Shown here: positions 1 to 9,779 of the stretch, piece by piece
How the letters are laid out: each line of letters opens with the position of its first letter
Position numbering within the stretch: position 1 is the first letter of the stretch
NCBI GenBank assembly: GCA_050485405.1
Contig: JBJHBI010000059.1
Span: 1 to 24,595, forward strand
Length of the DNA: 24,595 nt
From: Saliniramus sp050485405
Lineage (GTDB): Bacteria > Pseudomonadota > Alphaproteobacteria > Rhizobiales > Beijerinckiaceae
Reading direction: 5' to 3'
Notes under the pieces: generated by a model
Seen by the model: only the letters and a program-made list of their open reading frames with translations
Databases searched by the model: none
Told to the model about the DNA's origin: nothing
Made by a program: the position numbers and the translations under genes

Positions 1-92
1 TTCATGGCGAGCTTGCGAAAGGCGCTCTTGAGGGCCTTCTCGTCGGCGTTCCGGTCGACGCCGAGAATTTCGTAGTAATCGCGTTTCGACAT
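1..92 (-). CDS. dnaJ: Chaperone protein DnaJ, N-terminal fragment cut by window edge
   Basis: Only the first 30 codons lie in the window; the gene runs off the left edge. The translation begins MSKRDYYEILGVDRNAD and continues into LKSAFRKLAM, which is the start of the J domain (helix I and part of helix II). DnaJ is the Hsp40 co-chaperone that delivers substrates to DnaK and stimulates its ATPase through the J domain. The gene follows dnaK on the same strand with about 239 bases between them, and that gap holds a terminator-like hairpin and a second inverted repeat. No strong Shine-Dalgarno stands at the usual distance: a GGGA lies about 5 bases upstream of the ATG and a stronger AGGGGG about 18 bases upstream. 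The identification is firm; the rest of the protein cannot be seen. Confidence 0.93.
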   Translation of the reverse strand, partial: MSKRDYYEILGVDRNADEKALKSAFRKLAM

Positions 93-124
93 GCATTCCC
101 GGGCGTTGCGCCCCCTCCCGGGAC

Positions 125-146
125 GATGGCGCCGATGGGCGCCATC
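125..146. repeat. Perfect 9-bp inverted repeat in the dnaJ leader
   Basis: GATGGCGCC at 125-133 is repeated in inverted form as GGCGCCATC at 138-146, with a 4-base loop. On the minus strand it lies about 33 bases upstream of the dnaJ start. Between it and the start are two self-complementary CCCGGG hexamers (98-103 and 117-122 approximately) that flank the AGGGGG purine stretch. There is no T-tract, so it is not an obvious terminator. It could be a leader hairpin or a protein-binding site. Confidence 0.5.
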
Positions 147-285
147 GCGACGGAGAAAGAACGAGGGTCAACTGGAGCGCTTCTCGCGGCCTCACCCGGC
201 CGGTCGCGCTCCGGATCGTTGTTCAGCGCTAGCATCTTTTTTCGCCGACGGGCACCCGACCGGCGCAAAAGAAGCGCTTTGCATG

Positions 286-316
286 AAAAGGGCGCGGATC
301 CCGTGATCCGCGCCCT
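286..316 (-). terminator. Intrinsic terminator after dnaK
   Basis: A 12-bp perfect stem (AGGGCGCGGATC at 289-300 and its complement at 305-316) has a 4-base loop. Read on the minus strand it is followed by a short TTTT at about 285-288. It starts about 15 bases after the dnaK stop codon. Because dnaJ follows on the same strand, it probably lowers rather than abolishes read-through into dnaJ. Confidence 0.75.
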
Positions 317-331
317 CTTGCCGAGCGCGTA

Positions 332-2263
<1,932 letters not shown>

Positions 2264-2348
2264 GGCGGGATCCCTCACTTTCAAGCAGACCGCCGGATCC
2301 CGAAGCGATCCGGCCCATGGCTGGTTTATGCCACTTTGACTGTCGTTC

Positions 2349-2377
2349 AGATGGGAAGGGGACCCTCGGTTCGCAAG
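2349..2377 (-). promoter_or_regulatory. Candidate heat-shock (sigma-32) promoter of dnaK
   Basis: Read on the minus strand, a CTTGCG box (2377-2372) is followed 15 bases later by TCCCATCT (2356-2349). This resembles the alphaproteobacterial RpoH pattern of a CTTG -35 and a C-rich, CAT-containing -10. The -10 lies about 86 bases upstream of the dnaK ATG. The match is partial and was judged by eye. Confidence 0.35.
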
Positions 2378-2506
2378 AACCGTCGCGCTAACCGATGCCT
2401 TCCTTCCCGGCTGCGCCGGATATAGGCGGGGCCGGCAGAGCCTGCAAGGCCCGCGCGGCGACCGGGAAGAAGGTTCCCTGCTGCGGTGAGAAGCGACCCG
2501 TCGCGG

Positions 2507-3196
2507 TCAGGGTGTCGCCGGCGCCGCAATGCCGGCATTATCGCCGCGCAAGGCGAGGTAATCCATGAGCGCGCCGATCTCGGGCAGGATCGCGACGGCC
2601 CCCGCCTCGCGCAGAAGCGCGGGAGCGTGGTAGCCCCAGGCGACGCCGAGCGCCGTGACGCCGGCGGCGCGGCTCATGCGCATGTCGTAGGTGGAATCGC
2701 CCACCATGACCGTCCTTTCAGGATGCGCCCCGGTCGCCTCCATCGCCTGCAGGAGCATGCCGGGATGAGGCTTCGAGGGTGCGTCGTCGGCGGTCTGGAT
2801 CGTGGCGAAGCGCCCGACGAGACCATGGCGCTCGAGCATGTGATCGACCCCGCGCCGGCTCTTTCCCGTGGCGATGGCGAGGGTGATTTCGGGACGTGTG
2901 GCCAGCGTGTCGAACATCGCCGCGACGCCGGGATAGAGCGGTTCGGTGAACGCGGCTTCCAGCCGCATGTCGCGAAACACGCGCTTGTAGGTCGCGACGA
3001 GTTCGTCGACCGGGGCCTGCGGTCCGGCCAGCACCGTGAAGGCTTCCGGAAGGGACAGGCCGACGATCGAGAGCGCCCGCGCCCGGTCCGGCACCGCGAG
3101 GCCGTGCGCCTCGAAGGTCCGCCGTTGGGCCTCGACGATCACGTCCTGGCTGTCGACGAGCGTCCCGTCGACGTCGAAGACGACGAGCTGCGTCAT
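2507..3196 (-). CDS. HAD-superfamily hydrolase, phosphoglycolate phosphatase type
   Basis: The 229-residue product carries all four HAD motifs. Motif I is FDVDGTLVDS, with nucleophile Asp8 and acid/base Asp10. Motif II is the Thr in IATGKSRRG, motif III the Lys in KPHPGMLLQAME, and motif IV the acidic pair in VMVGDSTYDMRMS. A helical cap (about residues 15-85) follows motif I, as in the Gph/PGP subfamily. Such enzymes dephosphorylate small phosphorylated metabolites in the cytoplasm. 2-phosphoglycolate is the usual assignment, but pyrophosphatase-like (PpaX) or sugar-phosphate activity cannot be excluded. The ATG at 3196 has a GGGAGG ribosome-binding site about 8 bases upstream. It lies upstream of dnaK on the same strand with a 243-base gap containing the dnaK promoter candidate, so it is probably an independent unit. 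Confidence 0.88.
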   Translation of the reverse strand: MTQLVVFDVDGTLVDSQDVIVEAQRRTFEAHGLAVPDRARALSIVGLSLPEAFTVLAGPQAPVDELVATYKRVFRDMRLEAAFTEPLYPGVAAMFDTLATRPEITLAIATGKSRRGVDHMLERHGLVGRFATIQTADDAPSKPHPGMLLQAMEATGAHPERTVMVGDSTYDMRMSRAAGVTALGVAWGYHAPALLREAGAVAILPEIGALMDYLALRGDNAGIAAPATP

Positions 3197-3298
3197 CGGC
3201 CCGCCTCCCTGTCCATGCAGGTGTCACCCATGTCGCCGGTCCGCCATCCCTCGTCCATCGCAGCATTTCCATCGCGGACACGGTCCGCCGGGCCTTTG

Positions 3299-3306
3299 TG
3301 TATACA
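3299..3306. promoter_or_regulatory. TGTATACA palindrome, possible GntR-type operator
   Basis: An 8-bp perfect palindrome TGTATACA sits in the 285-base gap between the divergent HAD and TRAP permease genes, about 175 bases before the TRAP gene. Similar TTGTATACAA-type sites are known operators of FCD-subfamily GntR regulators, which often control TRAP transporter genes. No GntR gene is in the window, so this is a weak suggestion. I see no gene in the rest of 3197-3481. Confidence 0.2.
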
Positions 3307-3481
3307 ATCGCATCGGCATGAGCCAGCCGGCATCATGGGCGTCTTTCGCCCGCCTCGGCTCGCCCCGCTCGCGCTTGGCTCACTTGCCCTTGCTCCCCCC
3401 CCGGATTTCTCCGATAACCCGTCGACGCGCTCCGGCGGGCGCACAGCGCAATGCCGGGGTTTGTTGGTGGGAGGAAGGCGG

Positions 3482-3979
3482 ATGCGGCTGTTGCTCGGCT
3501 TTTCCGCGACGATCGACCGGGTGAACGCCTTCATCGGGCGCGCTGCCTCGTGGCTCGTGCTCGCCGCCATTCTCGTCGCGGCCGGTCTCGCCCTGTCGCG
3601 GCGGCTGTTCGCGGTATCGTCGAATGCCTGGTACGAATCGCAATGGCTGTTCTTCGCAGCGATCGTGATGCTGGGTGCGGGCTGGACATTGCGGCTCGAC
3701 AAGCATGTGCGCATCGACATCCTGATCTCGCGCGCGCCACCCGCCTATCGTCGCCGGCTCGACATCATCGGGCACCTCGCGATGCTGATCCCCTTCTGCA
3801 TCCTGCATCTGTGGCTCGCGGTACCGTGGTTCTGGCGGGCGTTCCTGAGCGGCGAGACCTCGCCCAATCTGGGCGGCCTGCCGCTCTGGCCGATCCGGCT
3901 CGTGATCGTGACCGGCTTCACCCTGCTCATCGCGCAGGCCTTCTCGGAACTGATCAAGCGCATCGCCGGGCGGGCCTGA
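3482..3979 (+). CDS. TRAP transporter small permease (DctQ family)
   Basis: The 165-residue product has four predicted membrane helices (about 21-40, 52-70, 93-117 and 135-156). It also has the DctQ-family core between helices 2 and 3, seen here as IVMLGAGWTLRLDKHVRID. In TRAP transporters this small membrane subunit pairs with the large permease DctM and a periplasmic solute receptor (DctP) to import organic acids with sodium. The ATG at 3482 follows a clear GGAGG site 8 bases upstream; longer in-frame extensions upstream have no such support. Neither DctM nor DctP is adjacent: the next gene is a cysteine hydrolase 67 bases downstream on the same strand. It is either an orphan subunit or its partners lie elsewhere. 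The family call is good; the substrate is unknown. Confidence 0.85.
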   Translation: MRLLLGFSATIDRVNAFIGRAASWLVLAAILVAAGLALSRRLFAVSSNAWYESQWLFFAAIVMLGAGWTLRLDKHVRIDILISRAPPAYRRRLDIIGHLAMLIPFCILHLWLAVPWFWRAFLSGETSPNLGGLPLWPIRLVIVTGFTLLIAQAFSELIKRIAGRA

Positions 3980-4046
3980 ACCGGTTTGCATCGCGCGCGC
4001 CGGCGTGACAGGCTCGACCGTCAGACCCGTCAGAGATGGAGCCGGC

Positions 4047-4772
4047 ATGAGCAGGGACGACAATCCGCAATCCTGGAAGACCGCCTATCGCTCGTTCTAC
4101 TACGCGGATGCGCCGGAACCCGTCGCCCCGCCGCTCGATCCGGCGACGACGGCGCTGCTCGTCATCGATGTGCAGAACACCTATCGCGACAGGCCGGATC
4201 CGCAGACGCTCTCGACCCGCGAACGCGCGCGCTACGATGCCTGGACGCCGTTTCACGAGCGTTTCGAGAACGTGCTCGTGCCCAATATCGGCGCGCTTCT
4301 GGCGCATTGCCGGGATCTGGGCATCGAATGCATGTTCGCCCGCATCGCCGCCCTCAAGCGCGACGGGCGCGACCGCTCGCTGAGCCAGAAACTGCCGGGC
4401 TGGAACAACATCCTCCTGCCGCATCGCGACACGCCGTCGCAGATCGTTCCCGAGCTGGTGCCCCGCGAGGACGAAATCGTCGTCACCAAGACCACCGATT
4501 CGGCGGTGACCGGGACCAATCTGCGGCTCCTGCTCGACAATATGGGAATCCGTACGGTGATCTGCGTTGGCGTCTTCACCGATCAATGCGTCTCCTCCAC
4601 CGTGCGCTCGCTCGCGGATGAGAGCTTTCACGTCGTGGTGGTGGAGGATTGCTGCGCGGCGGGGACGGACGCGCTGCACCATCGCGAGCTCGAAATCATC
4701 AACAACATCTACTGCAACGTGATGTCGTCGCAGGAATTGCGGGCGCTGATCGCCGCTGAAATCGGGAACTGA
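4047..4772 (+). CDS. Cysteine hydrolase, isochorismatase family
   Basis: The 241-residue product has the isochorismatase-like alpha/beta fold with its catalytic triad visible: Asp41 in LLVIDVQNTY, Lys148 in VVTKTTDSAVTGTN, and nucleophile Cys181 in VGVFTDQCVSSTVRSLAD. The family includes amidases such as nicotinamidase, N-carbamoylsarcosine amidase, biuret hydrolase and ureidoacrylate hydrolase (RutB), as well as isochorismatase itself. The residues visible do not decide the substrate. The ATG at 4047 has GGAG 5 bases upstream. A GTG 14 codons earlier is in frame but lacks comparable support. It probably shares a transcript with the TRAP small permease just upstream, which would fit uptake and hydrolysis of a small amide or acid. 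That link is inference. Its stop codon lies 10 bases from the convergent OmpA-domain gene. Confidence 0.87.
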   Translation: MSRDDNPQSWKTAYRSFYYADAPEPVAPPLDPATTALLVIDVQNTYRDRPDPQTLSTRERARYDAWTPFHERFENVLVPNIGALLAHCRDLGIECMFARIAALKRDGRDRSLSQKLPGWNNILLPHRDTPSQIVPELVPREDEIVVTKTTDSAVTGTNLRLLLDNMGIRTVICVGVFTDQCVSSTVRSLADESFHVVVVEDCCAAGTDALHHRELEIINNIYCNVMSSQELRALIAAEIGN

Positions 4773-4782
4773 CGCTCGGTGC

Positions 4783-5742
4783 TCATTCGATGAGAAGCAG
4801 CTCGATGCGGCGATTGCGGGCCTTGTTCTCTTCGGTATCGTTGGGCACCAGCGGCTCCGCCTCGCCGTAGCCGACGGCGGTGAGGCGGGCTGCGTCGATC
4901 CCGCGCTCGATCAGCGCGTCGCGTACCGAATCGGCGCGCTCCTGCGACAGCCGCAGATTGGCCTCCGCCGGCCCGTCCGAATCGGTATGGCCGCCGATCT
5001 CGACGGGGACCGGTGCGCAGTCGTCGACGAGGATCGCGAGCGAATCCATCAGCGCGGACGCGCCGTCGTCGAGGCTGGTCGAGCCAGAGGCGAAGGTGAT
5101 CGGTTCCGCGGCGAGCTTTTCGGAAATCTCGGCCTGGCACATGGCGATGTCGGGTACGTCGGGCAGGGCAGGCTCGGTGATGTCGAGCTGCATGTCCCAG
5201 CCTTCCGGCACCCGCCCGTCGAGGGCGCGCATCAGGCTTTCCTGCGTCTGGGCATAGAGCGCTTCCCCGGTGATGACGATCATGCCGTCGGCGATACGCG
5301 CTTCTCCCTCCGCGAGGCGCGACAGGGCGATCATGCCCGCTATTCCGGCCTCGACGATGGCGGGGTCGAGATCGGGATCGGCCCGCAGGCCGGATTCGAA
5401 GGCGAGCGTCGGGAAGCGCTCGCGCGCTGTCTCGCGAAACTGGTCGACCATGTCGAGATCAGGCAGCGTGCCGTTGACGCGGATCCGCTCGCCGCTGCGG
5501 CGCAGGGTGAGACCGCTCTCGCCGTTCGTGGCGTTCGTGGCCGCCTCCTGTGCCTGGGCTCCCGAGGTGATCGAGCCGGTCATGGCGATGGCGTCACGGT
5601 CGCCCCCCGGCTCCTCGGTCGCAGTGAGGGAGGGGCCGGCCTCCGGCTGCGGCAGATCGCCGAAGCGTTGCATTCCCGTATAGAAGAGCGCTGCGCTGGC
5701 GGCACCTGCGCAAAGGATCGCGACGGTAATGAACAGACGCAT
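4783..5742 (-). CDS. OmpA-domain periplasmic/envelope protein with BON-like repeats
   Basis: The 319-residue product starts with a hydrophobic segment (LFITVAILCAGAASAALFY), a signal anchor or signal peptide. A low-complexity Ala/Gly/Glu linker follows. Next come segments that look like BON repeats (LTLRRSGERIRVNGTLPD and a second copy with MIVITGEALYAQ). The C-terminus is a complete OmpA/MotB peptidoglycan-binding domain, with FASGSTSLDD, IGGHTDSDGPAEANLRLSQER and VGYGEAEPLVPNDTEENKARNRR as its landmarks. It probably binds peptidoglycan from the periplasmic side. The ATG at 5742 has AGGGG 8 bases upstream, whereas the longer form from 5844 would put a charged extension before the signal segment. 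It lies 126 bases downstream of sctV on the same strand, with a hairpin between, so it may be an accessory envelope protein of the same secretion system. That role is inferred from position only. Confidence 0.82.
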   Translation of the reverse strand: MRLFITVAILCAGAASAALFYTGMQRFGDLPQPEAGPSLTATEEPGGDRDAIAMTGSITSGAQAQEAATNATNGESGLTLRRSGERIRVNGTLPDLDMVDQFRETARERFPTLAFESGLRADPDLDPAIVEAGIAGMIALSRLAEGEARIADGMIVITGEALYAQTQESLMRALDGRVPEGWDMQLDITEPALPDVPDIAMCQAEISEKLAAEPITFASGSTSLDDGASALMDSLAILVDDCAPVPVEIGGHTDSDGPAEANLRLSQERADSVRDALIERGIDAARLTAVGYGEAEPLVPNDTEENKARNRRIELLLIE

Positions 5743-5793
5743 CAAGAACCCCTGAATCCACGCTTGGTCCGAACTCCCCGAATCGCGAGCCGG

Positions 5794-5815
5794 TCTGCGC
5801 GCTCTTGCGCGCAGA
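5794..5815. repeat. 9-bp hairpin between sctV and the OmpA gene
   Basis: TCTGCGCGC at 5794-5802 pairs perfectly with GCGCGCAGA at 5807-5815 across a 4-base loop. Neither strand has a T-tract after it. It could slow transcription or protect an mRNA end between the two minus-strand genes, but a terminator call would be overreach. Confidence 0.45.
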
Positions 5816-5868
5816 GGATGACGAAATCGAGGCCGATCTGGCAAGCCGTTTCGAGAAATCGCGACCGA

Positions 5869-7914
5869 TCAGGCCGCCTCCTGCTTCTCGAAGGTCAGCA
5901 CGGCCACGGTGCGCACCTCATAGCCGGAGGCGATGTCGTTATAGCCGATGGTGCGCACGTGAATGTCGTGGTCACGCAGGATCTTGATGAAGCTGCGGCG
6001 GATATCGGGGGGGACGAGAAATATGGCTTTCGGGGCCTCTTCGCCGATCTTGGGCATGGTTTCGCGCAGATACGTGATGAATTTCTCGATGAATTCCTTT
6101 CCCGGCGGCGGGCCGGCATTGGGATCGGGGTTGAGCATGCGGCGAAAGCCCGTCTCGAGATCGGGGCCGAGTACGACCGCCGCGATGGTCTTCTTGTCGT
6201 CGGCGACCGCATGGCAGATCTGGCGCTGGAGGAAACCGCGCACCACTTCCGCATAACCGTCGGGATCCTTGGCGCGCTGTGTGGCCTGCACCAGTCCTTC
6301 GAGGACGAGCCGTGGCGGCGTGAGGCCGATCCGTTCGGCGAGCAGGCGGCGCAGCGTTTCGACCATGTTGAGCAGGGGCATCAATTGCTGGATGTCGTTG
6401 GCCATGCGCCCGACCGCGGGCTGAATTTCCTCGAGCCATTGCTGGGCTTCGGGCACGCCGAAGAGCGTGGCGGCATGCTGCATCCGGATGGAGCCGATCT
6501 TGGTAGCGAGGGCGCTCGCCTGTTGCGCGCTATAGGGTGTCGGAGGATTGGTCTGCTTGATGACCCATTTCGAGACCGGCACACCATCGATGCTGAGTAT
6601 GAATTCGCCATCGCCGAAGTCGTGTTTGTACTCAAACCCGATAGGCGGTGCGGCAAAGCCCATATTCATCATGAAGAACATTTTCTCCATTTCGATGTGG
6701 CGATAGGTTGCATCGGGGCAAAGCAGCGCAAGTGTGGCCGGATTGGCGCCGATCACGATGATATCCCCGTGCTGTGCGGGACGCAGCGGTAGCGAGCTGT
6801 CGTTCAGCGGATCCATCGGGGTGTTTTCCGGTGGCCCTTCCGGAAGGGCCGGAGGCGGTGCATCCCCGGGCGACGGCGCGCCCTCGCCCGTTGCGGGAGG
6901 CGGTGCGCTCGCCGCATCCTGATCCGTTGCTTTGGCTGCGTCCGGCGGTGGCCGTGTCATGCGCCAGGCGACGAAGCACAACGTGCCGCCCATCAGCAGG
7001 AAGACGACGGTCGGAAATCCCGGCGTGAAGCCCATGCCGATCGCGACGACGCCGGAAACGCCGAGCGCCTTGGGCTCCGCGCCGACCTGCTTGGTGATGT
7101 CCTGTCCGAGATTGGACGTGGCATCGGTGGTGACGCGGGTGACGATCGTGCCGGCGGCGAGCGCCATGAACATGGCCGGAATCTGCGCAATCAGACCGTC
7201 GCCGACCGACAGCAAGACGTAGAGCTGGCCCGCTTCCCCGGCGGAGAGGCCGCGCTGCATCATGCCGATGGTCATGCCGCCGACGAGGTTGATGAAGACG
7301 ATGATGAGACCGGCGATGGCATCGCCCTTGACGAAGCGCATGGCGCCGTCCATCGCGCCGTAGAACTGCATTTCGAGCTGCAGGGTACGGCGTTTGTCGC
7401 GTGCCTCTTCGGCGGTGATGTCGCCGTTACGCGCATCGTTGTCGATCGACATCTGCTTGCCCGGCAAGGCGTCCAGGGTGAAGCGCGCCGAGACTTCCGA
7501 GATGCGCTCGGCACCCTTCGTCACCACCATGAACTGGACCGTGGCGATGATCAGGAAGATCACGAGGCCGACCACGAGATTGCCGCCGATCACGAACTGG
7601 CCGAAGGCGATGATCAACTGCCCCGCATCACCCGTGGCCAGGATCAGGCGCGTCGTCGCGACCGACATCGCGACCCGCAACATGCTGGTGATCAGGATGA
7701 TCGAGGGGAAGGATGCCAGGTCCAGCGGATGCTTGAGATAGGTCGCCGTGATCAGGATCACGAGCGAGATCGTGAGATTGAAGGCCAGAAGGCCGTCGAC
7801 CAGCCAGGTCGGCAGCGGAAAGACCAGCATCACGACGATCAGCACGAAGAAGAAGGCGAAGACCATGTCCTGGCGCTTCGCCATCTCCGCGGTTATGCGG
7901 TTCAACAGCCCCAT
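5869..7914 (-). CDS. sctV: Type III secretion export gate protein SctV (FlhA/SctV family)
   Basis: The 681-residue product has the FlhA/SctV layout. About eight membrane helices lie within residues 18-315. The FHIPEP signature loop is near residues 137-164 (RISEVSARFTLDALPGKQMS), and a large cytosolic domain runs from about 380 to the end. SctV forms the nonameric cytosolic export gate that hands substrates and chaperones into the T3SS channel. I call SctV rather than flagellar FlhA because the gene lies immediately downstream of sctD and a secretin-N-domain gene, which flagella lack. A Pro/Ala-rich segment at about 321-366 separates membrane and cytosolic domains and is unusually long and repetitive. 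The ATG at 7914 is 28 bases from the sctD stop codon, so the two are co-transcribed. The upstream GGGGAC is a modest ribosome site. Confidence 0.88.
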   Translation of the reverse strand: MGLLNRITAEMAKRQDMVFAFFFVLIVVMLVFPLPTWLVDGLLAFNLTISLVILITATYLKHPLDLASFPSIILITSMLRVAMSVATTRLILATGDAGQLIIAFGQFVIGGNLVVGLVIFLIIATVQFMVVTKGAERISEVSARFTLDALPGKQMSIDNDARNGDITAEEARDKRRTLQLEMQFYGAMDGAMRFVKGDAIAGLIIVFINLVGGMTIGMMQRGLSAGEAGQLYVLLSVGDGLIAQIPAMFMALAAGTIVTRVTTDATSNLGQDITKQVGAEPKALGVSGVVAIGMGFTPGFPTVVFLLMGGTLCFVAWRMTRPPPDAAKATDQDAASAPPPATGEGAPSPGDAPPPALPEGPPENTPMDPLNDSSLPLRPAQHGDIIVIGANPATLALLCPDATYRHIEMEKMFFMMNMGFAAPPIGFEYKHDFGDGEFILSIDGVPVSKWVIKQTNPPTPYSAQQASALATKIGSIRMQHAATLFGVPEAQQWLEEIQPAVGRMANDIQQLMPLLNMVETLRRLLAERIGLTPPRLVLEGLVQATQRAKDPDGYAEVVRGFLQRQICHAVADDKKTIAAVVLGPDLETGFRRMLNPDPNAGPPPGKEFIEKFITYLRETMPKIGEEAPKAIFLVPPDIRRSFIKILRDHDIHVRTIGYNDIASGYEVRTVAVLTFEKQEAA

Positions 7915-7942
7915 CGCGAAAATTGTCCCCGGTTCGCGTGCG

Positions 7943-9043
7943 CTACCAGATATAGCTTACACGCTCGAGTAGTCCGTCCCGGTTAACAACAATCATGTTC
8001 TCGTCGATTTTTTCGATTCGCCCACCATCGGGCAGACTCTGGCCTTCCTCATAGCGCCGTCCGTCCGCGCCGATGGCGAAGGTCTCCGGACGCAGGGCCA
8101 CAGCCGTAAAGAAAGGCGGTGGCCTCGGCTCTAGCGTGATTTCCATCATGAGCGTGACGGAAGTGCCATCGCGGAAAGCCTGCATCACGTCGATGGCACG
8201 CTCGCGTTCACCTGCGCTGAGCAAACCGCTGACGAGTATGCCCTCGGCCTCGGCGCGAACGATCAGAGGTGGTGCAAGATTGGCATCGACCAGCCGCATG
8301 CGCAGGCGGTCGACCAGCTCTTGCGAAACATCGGTGGCGACTTCCGTCGCATGCACCGAGGGATCGGGCGAGGGCAGTTGCGGGAGCGCCTGCTGCGAAG
8401 GAGCGACCTCGTCTGCGGGGGTGACGATCTGCGGCACCATTACCTGCGGAGCGGCTTCCGGCGACGGTGCATGAACGGCTGATGACGGGTCCGGGGCGAC
8501 CGGGCGGGGAAGCGGCGCCGCGAGCAGCCAGCCGGCGAGGGCGAGCAGCAGCGCTCCGACGAGCAGCGTCACCGGCCCGGACGGCGTCCGTACGAGCGGT
8601 TCCGGCTCGGGCATGAGTTCGATGCCGAAACCGTAATCGGAGGCGATCGCGAAGCGTGCCCGGTCCGGAAACCGTACCGGGCGTCCCACCGGCAATTCCC
8701 GCTCGCGCGCGATCACGCCGTGACACAAAGCGGTGAGGGTGATCATGCCGGCTGCACCGATGCGCTCGAGCCGGATGACGAGGACTTCCGGCGCATCGAT
8801 GTCGGTGATGACAATGTCGCATTCCGGATCGGCGCCGACGACGATGTCGCCGCTATCGAAGCGATCCTCGAAACAGGCCACGCCCCGATCCGTCACGATC
8901 ATGCGAAACGGGCCGGCTGCGTGCCGCGCCGCGCCTTCTGCCTGCGCCGCGGCATTCAGTTCCGCCTCGACGCGCTCGGCATCGGGCAGGTCGTCGGCAT
9001 TCTCCGGCGGCGGCTTCAGGCGGTTCTTCAGCGCGGCAAACAT
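7943..9043 (-). CDS. sctD: Type III secretion inner-membrane ring protein SctD
   Basis: The 366-residue product has three parts. Residues 1-150 are cytosolic, with an FHA-like beta-rich stretch from about residue 45 (IVVGADPECDIVITD resembles the FHA glycine/serine region). A single membrane helix spans about 158-176. Residues 177-366 are periplasmic, starting with a Pro-rich linker and containing BON-like ring-building segments (about 236-300). This is the architecture of the SctD/YscD/PrgH outer inner-membrane ring subunit. In rhizobial T3SS clusters a SctD-like protein is encoded beside the SctV gene, matching this order. The stop codon of the upstream secretin-domain gene is 10 bases before this start, so the three genes form one operon. 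Sequence conservation in this family is low and the call rests on architecture plus context. Confidence 0.78.
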   Translation of the reverse strand: MFAALKNRLKPPPENADDLPDAERVEAELNAAAQAEGAARHAAGPFRMIVTDRGVACFEDRFDSGDIVVGADPECDIVITDIDAPEVLVIRLERIGAAGMITLTALCHGVIARERELPVGRPVRFPDRARFAIASDYGFGIELMPEPEPLVRTPSGPVTLLVGALLLALAGWLLAAPLPRPVAPDPSSAVHAPSPEAAPQVMVPQIVTPADEVAPSQQALPQLPSPDPSVHATEVATDVSQELVDRLRMRLVDANLAPPLIVRAEAEGILVSGLLSAGERERAIDVMQAFRDGTSVTLMMEITLEPRPPPFFTAVALRPETFAIGADGRRYEEGQSLPDGGRIEKIDENMIVVNRDGLLERVSYIW

Positions 9044-9053
9044 CGCATCACCG

Positions 9054-9764
9054 TCATTCGCCGGGGCGACCGCGCTGGCCGAAGCGGATCACCTCGACCG
9101 GCATGTCGGTCTCGGCCGGTGGGCGCAGGCCCACGATGATCGATTCGATGCGCGCGGAGAGGCGCGGCGGGGCGAAGACGCGGGCCAGGCCGTTGGATTC
9201 GTCGACCTCGAGGGCGAAATCCGCATTGATCAGACCGAAACGGGCGATCGCGTCGCGGATCTGCCTGTCGCTGGTGCGCCCGATCTGGAACGTCTTCACC
9301 GTCGCCGTGTCGGCGCGCGCGATGTCGACGAGGCCGCGCTCGGCGAACCAGACAAGATTGAACTCCGCACCGAGCGTGTCGAGAATCTCCTCCAATGTGC
9401 CGGCGAGGCGCCTGCGGTTGACGATCTCCCGGTCGAACCTGTCGTTGAGGCGCAGACGCAATCCGGCAATGCGGGCGAGATCGCCGAGCAGATCGGCGAG
9501 CGGGCGTTCGCTGACATGGATCAGGATATCGATTGCAAGCGCGTCGTGATGCTGCGCCTCGGGATCCGGCAAACCGAGGGCAGGTATGCCGGCATGCAGG
9601 TATGACGGGTCGACGGAGGCGGTCTGCCGTGATCCCGACGGATCGACGTATTCATCGGGTTGCGGCTTGCTCAACGGCAGGAATGCGTGGGCCGGCCCGA
9701 TCGGCAAGGAGGCCATGCCGAGGGCGAGCGCGCCTATCAGAGCCTGTCTGAGAGTCACCGCCAT
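9054..9764 (-). CDS. Secretin N-domain protein, split T3SS secretin part (RhcC1/NolW-like)
   Basis: The 236-residue product starts with a Sec signal peptide (about residues 1-27, cleavage after PAHA). After a spacer come an N0-like domain (about 78-150, with HVSERPLADLLGDLARIAGL) and an N1-like domain (about 155-217, ending RLSARIESIIVGL). There is no secretin barrel: the protein stops where other SctC proteins continue with N3 and the C-domain. In rhizobial T3SS the secretin is encoded as two proteins, RhcC1 (NolW, about this length) and RhcC2, so this is best read as an RhcC1-type half. The ATG at 9764 has AGGTGAG about 9 bases upstream. It is the first gene of the minus-strand secretion operon and is divergent from the small-gene cluster. 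The barrel-encoding partner is not in the window. Confidence 0.75.
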   Translation of the reverse strand: MAVTLRQALIGALALGMASLPIGPAHAFLPLSKPQPDEYVDPSGSRQTASVDPSYLHAGIPALGLPDPEAQHHDALAIDILIHVSERPLADLLGDLARIAGLRLRLNDRFDREIVNRRRLAGTLEEILDTLGAEFNLVWFAERGLVDIARADTATVKTFQIGRTSDRQIRDAIARFGLINADFALEVDESNGLARVFAPPRLSARIESIIVGLRPPAETDMPVEVIRFGQRGRPGE

Positions 9765-9779
9765 GCCGGATGCTCACCT

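Noticed and set aside
4987..6792. 601-codon plus-strand open frame across the OmpA and sctV genes
   Set aside because: It spans two real genes and their intergenic hairpin on the opposite strand and resembles no protein family.
5869..7914. Calling this gene flagellar flhA
   Set aside because: Flagellar genes occur at the far end of the window, but the direct neighbours are SctD-like and secretin N-domain genes, which belong to injectisomes and not flagella.
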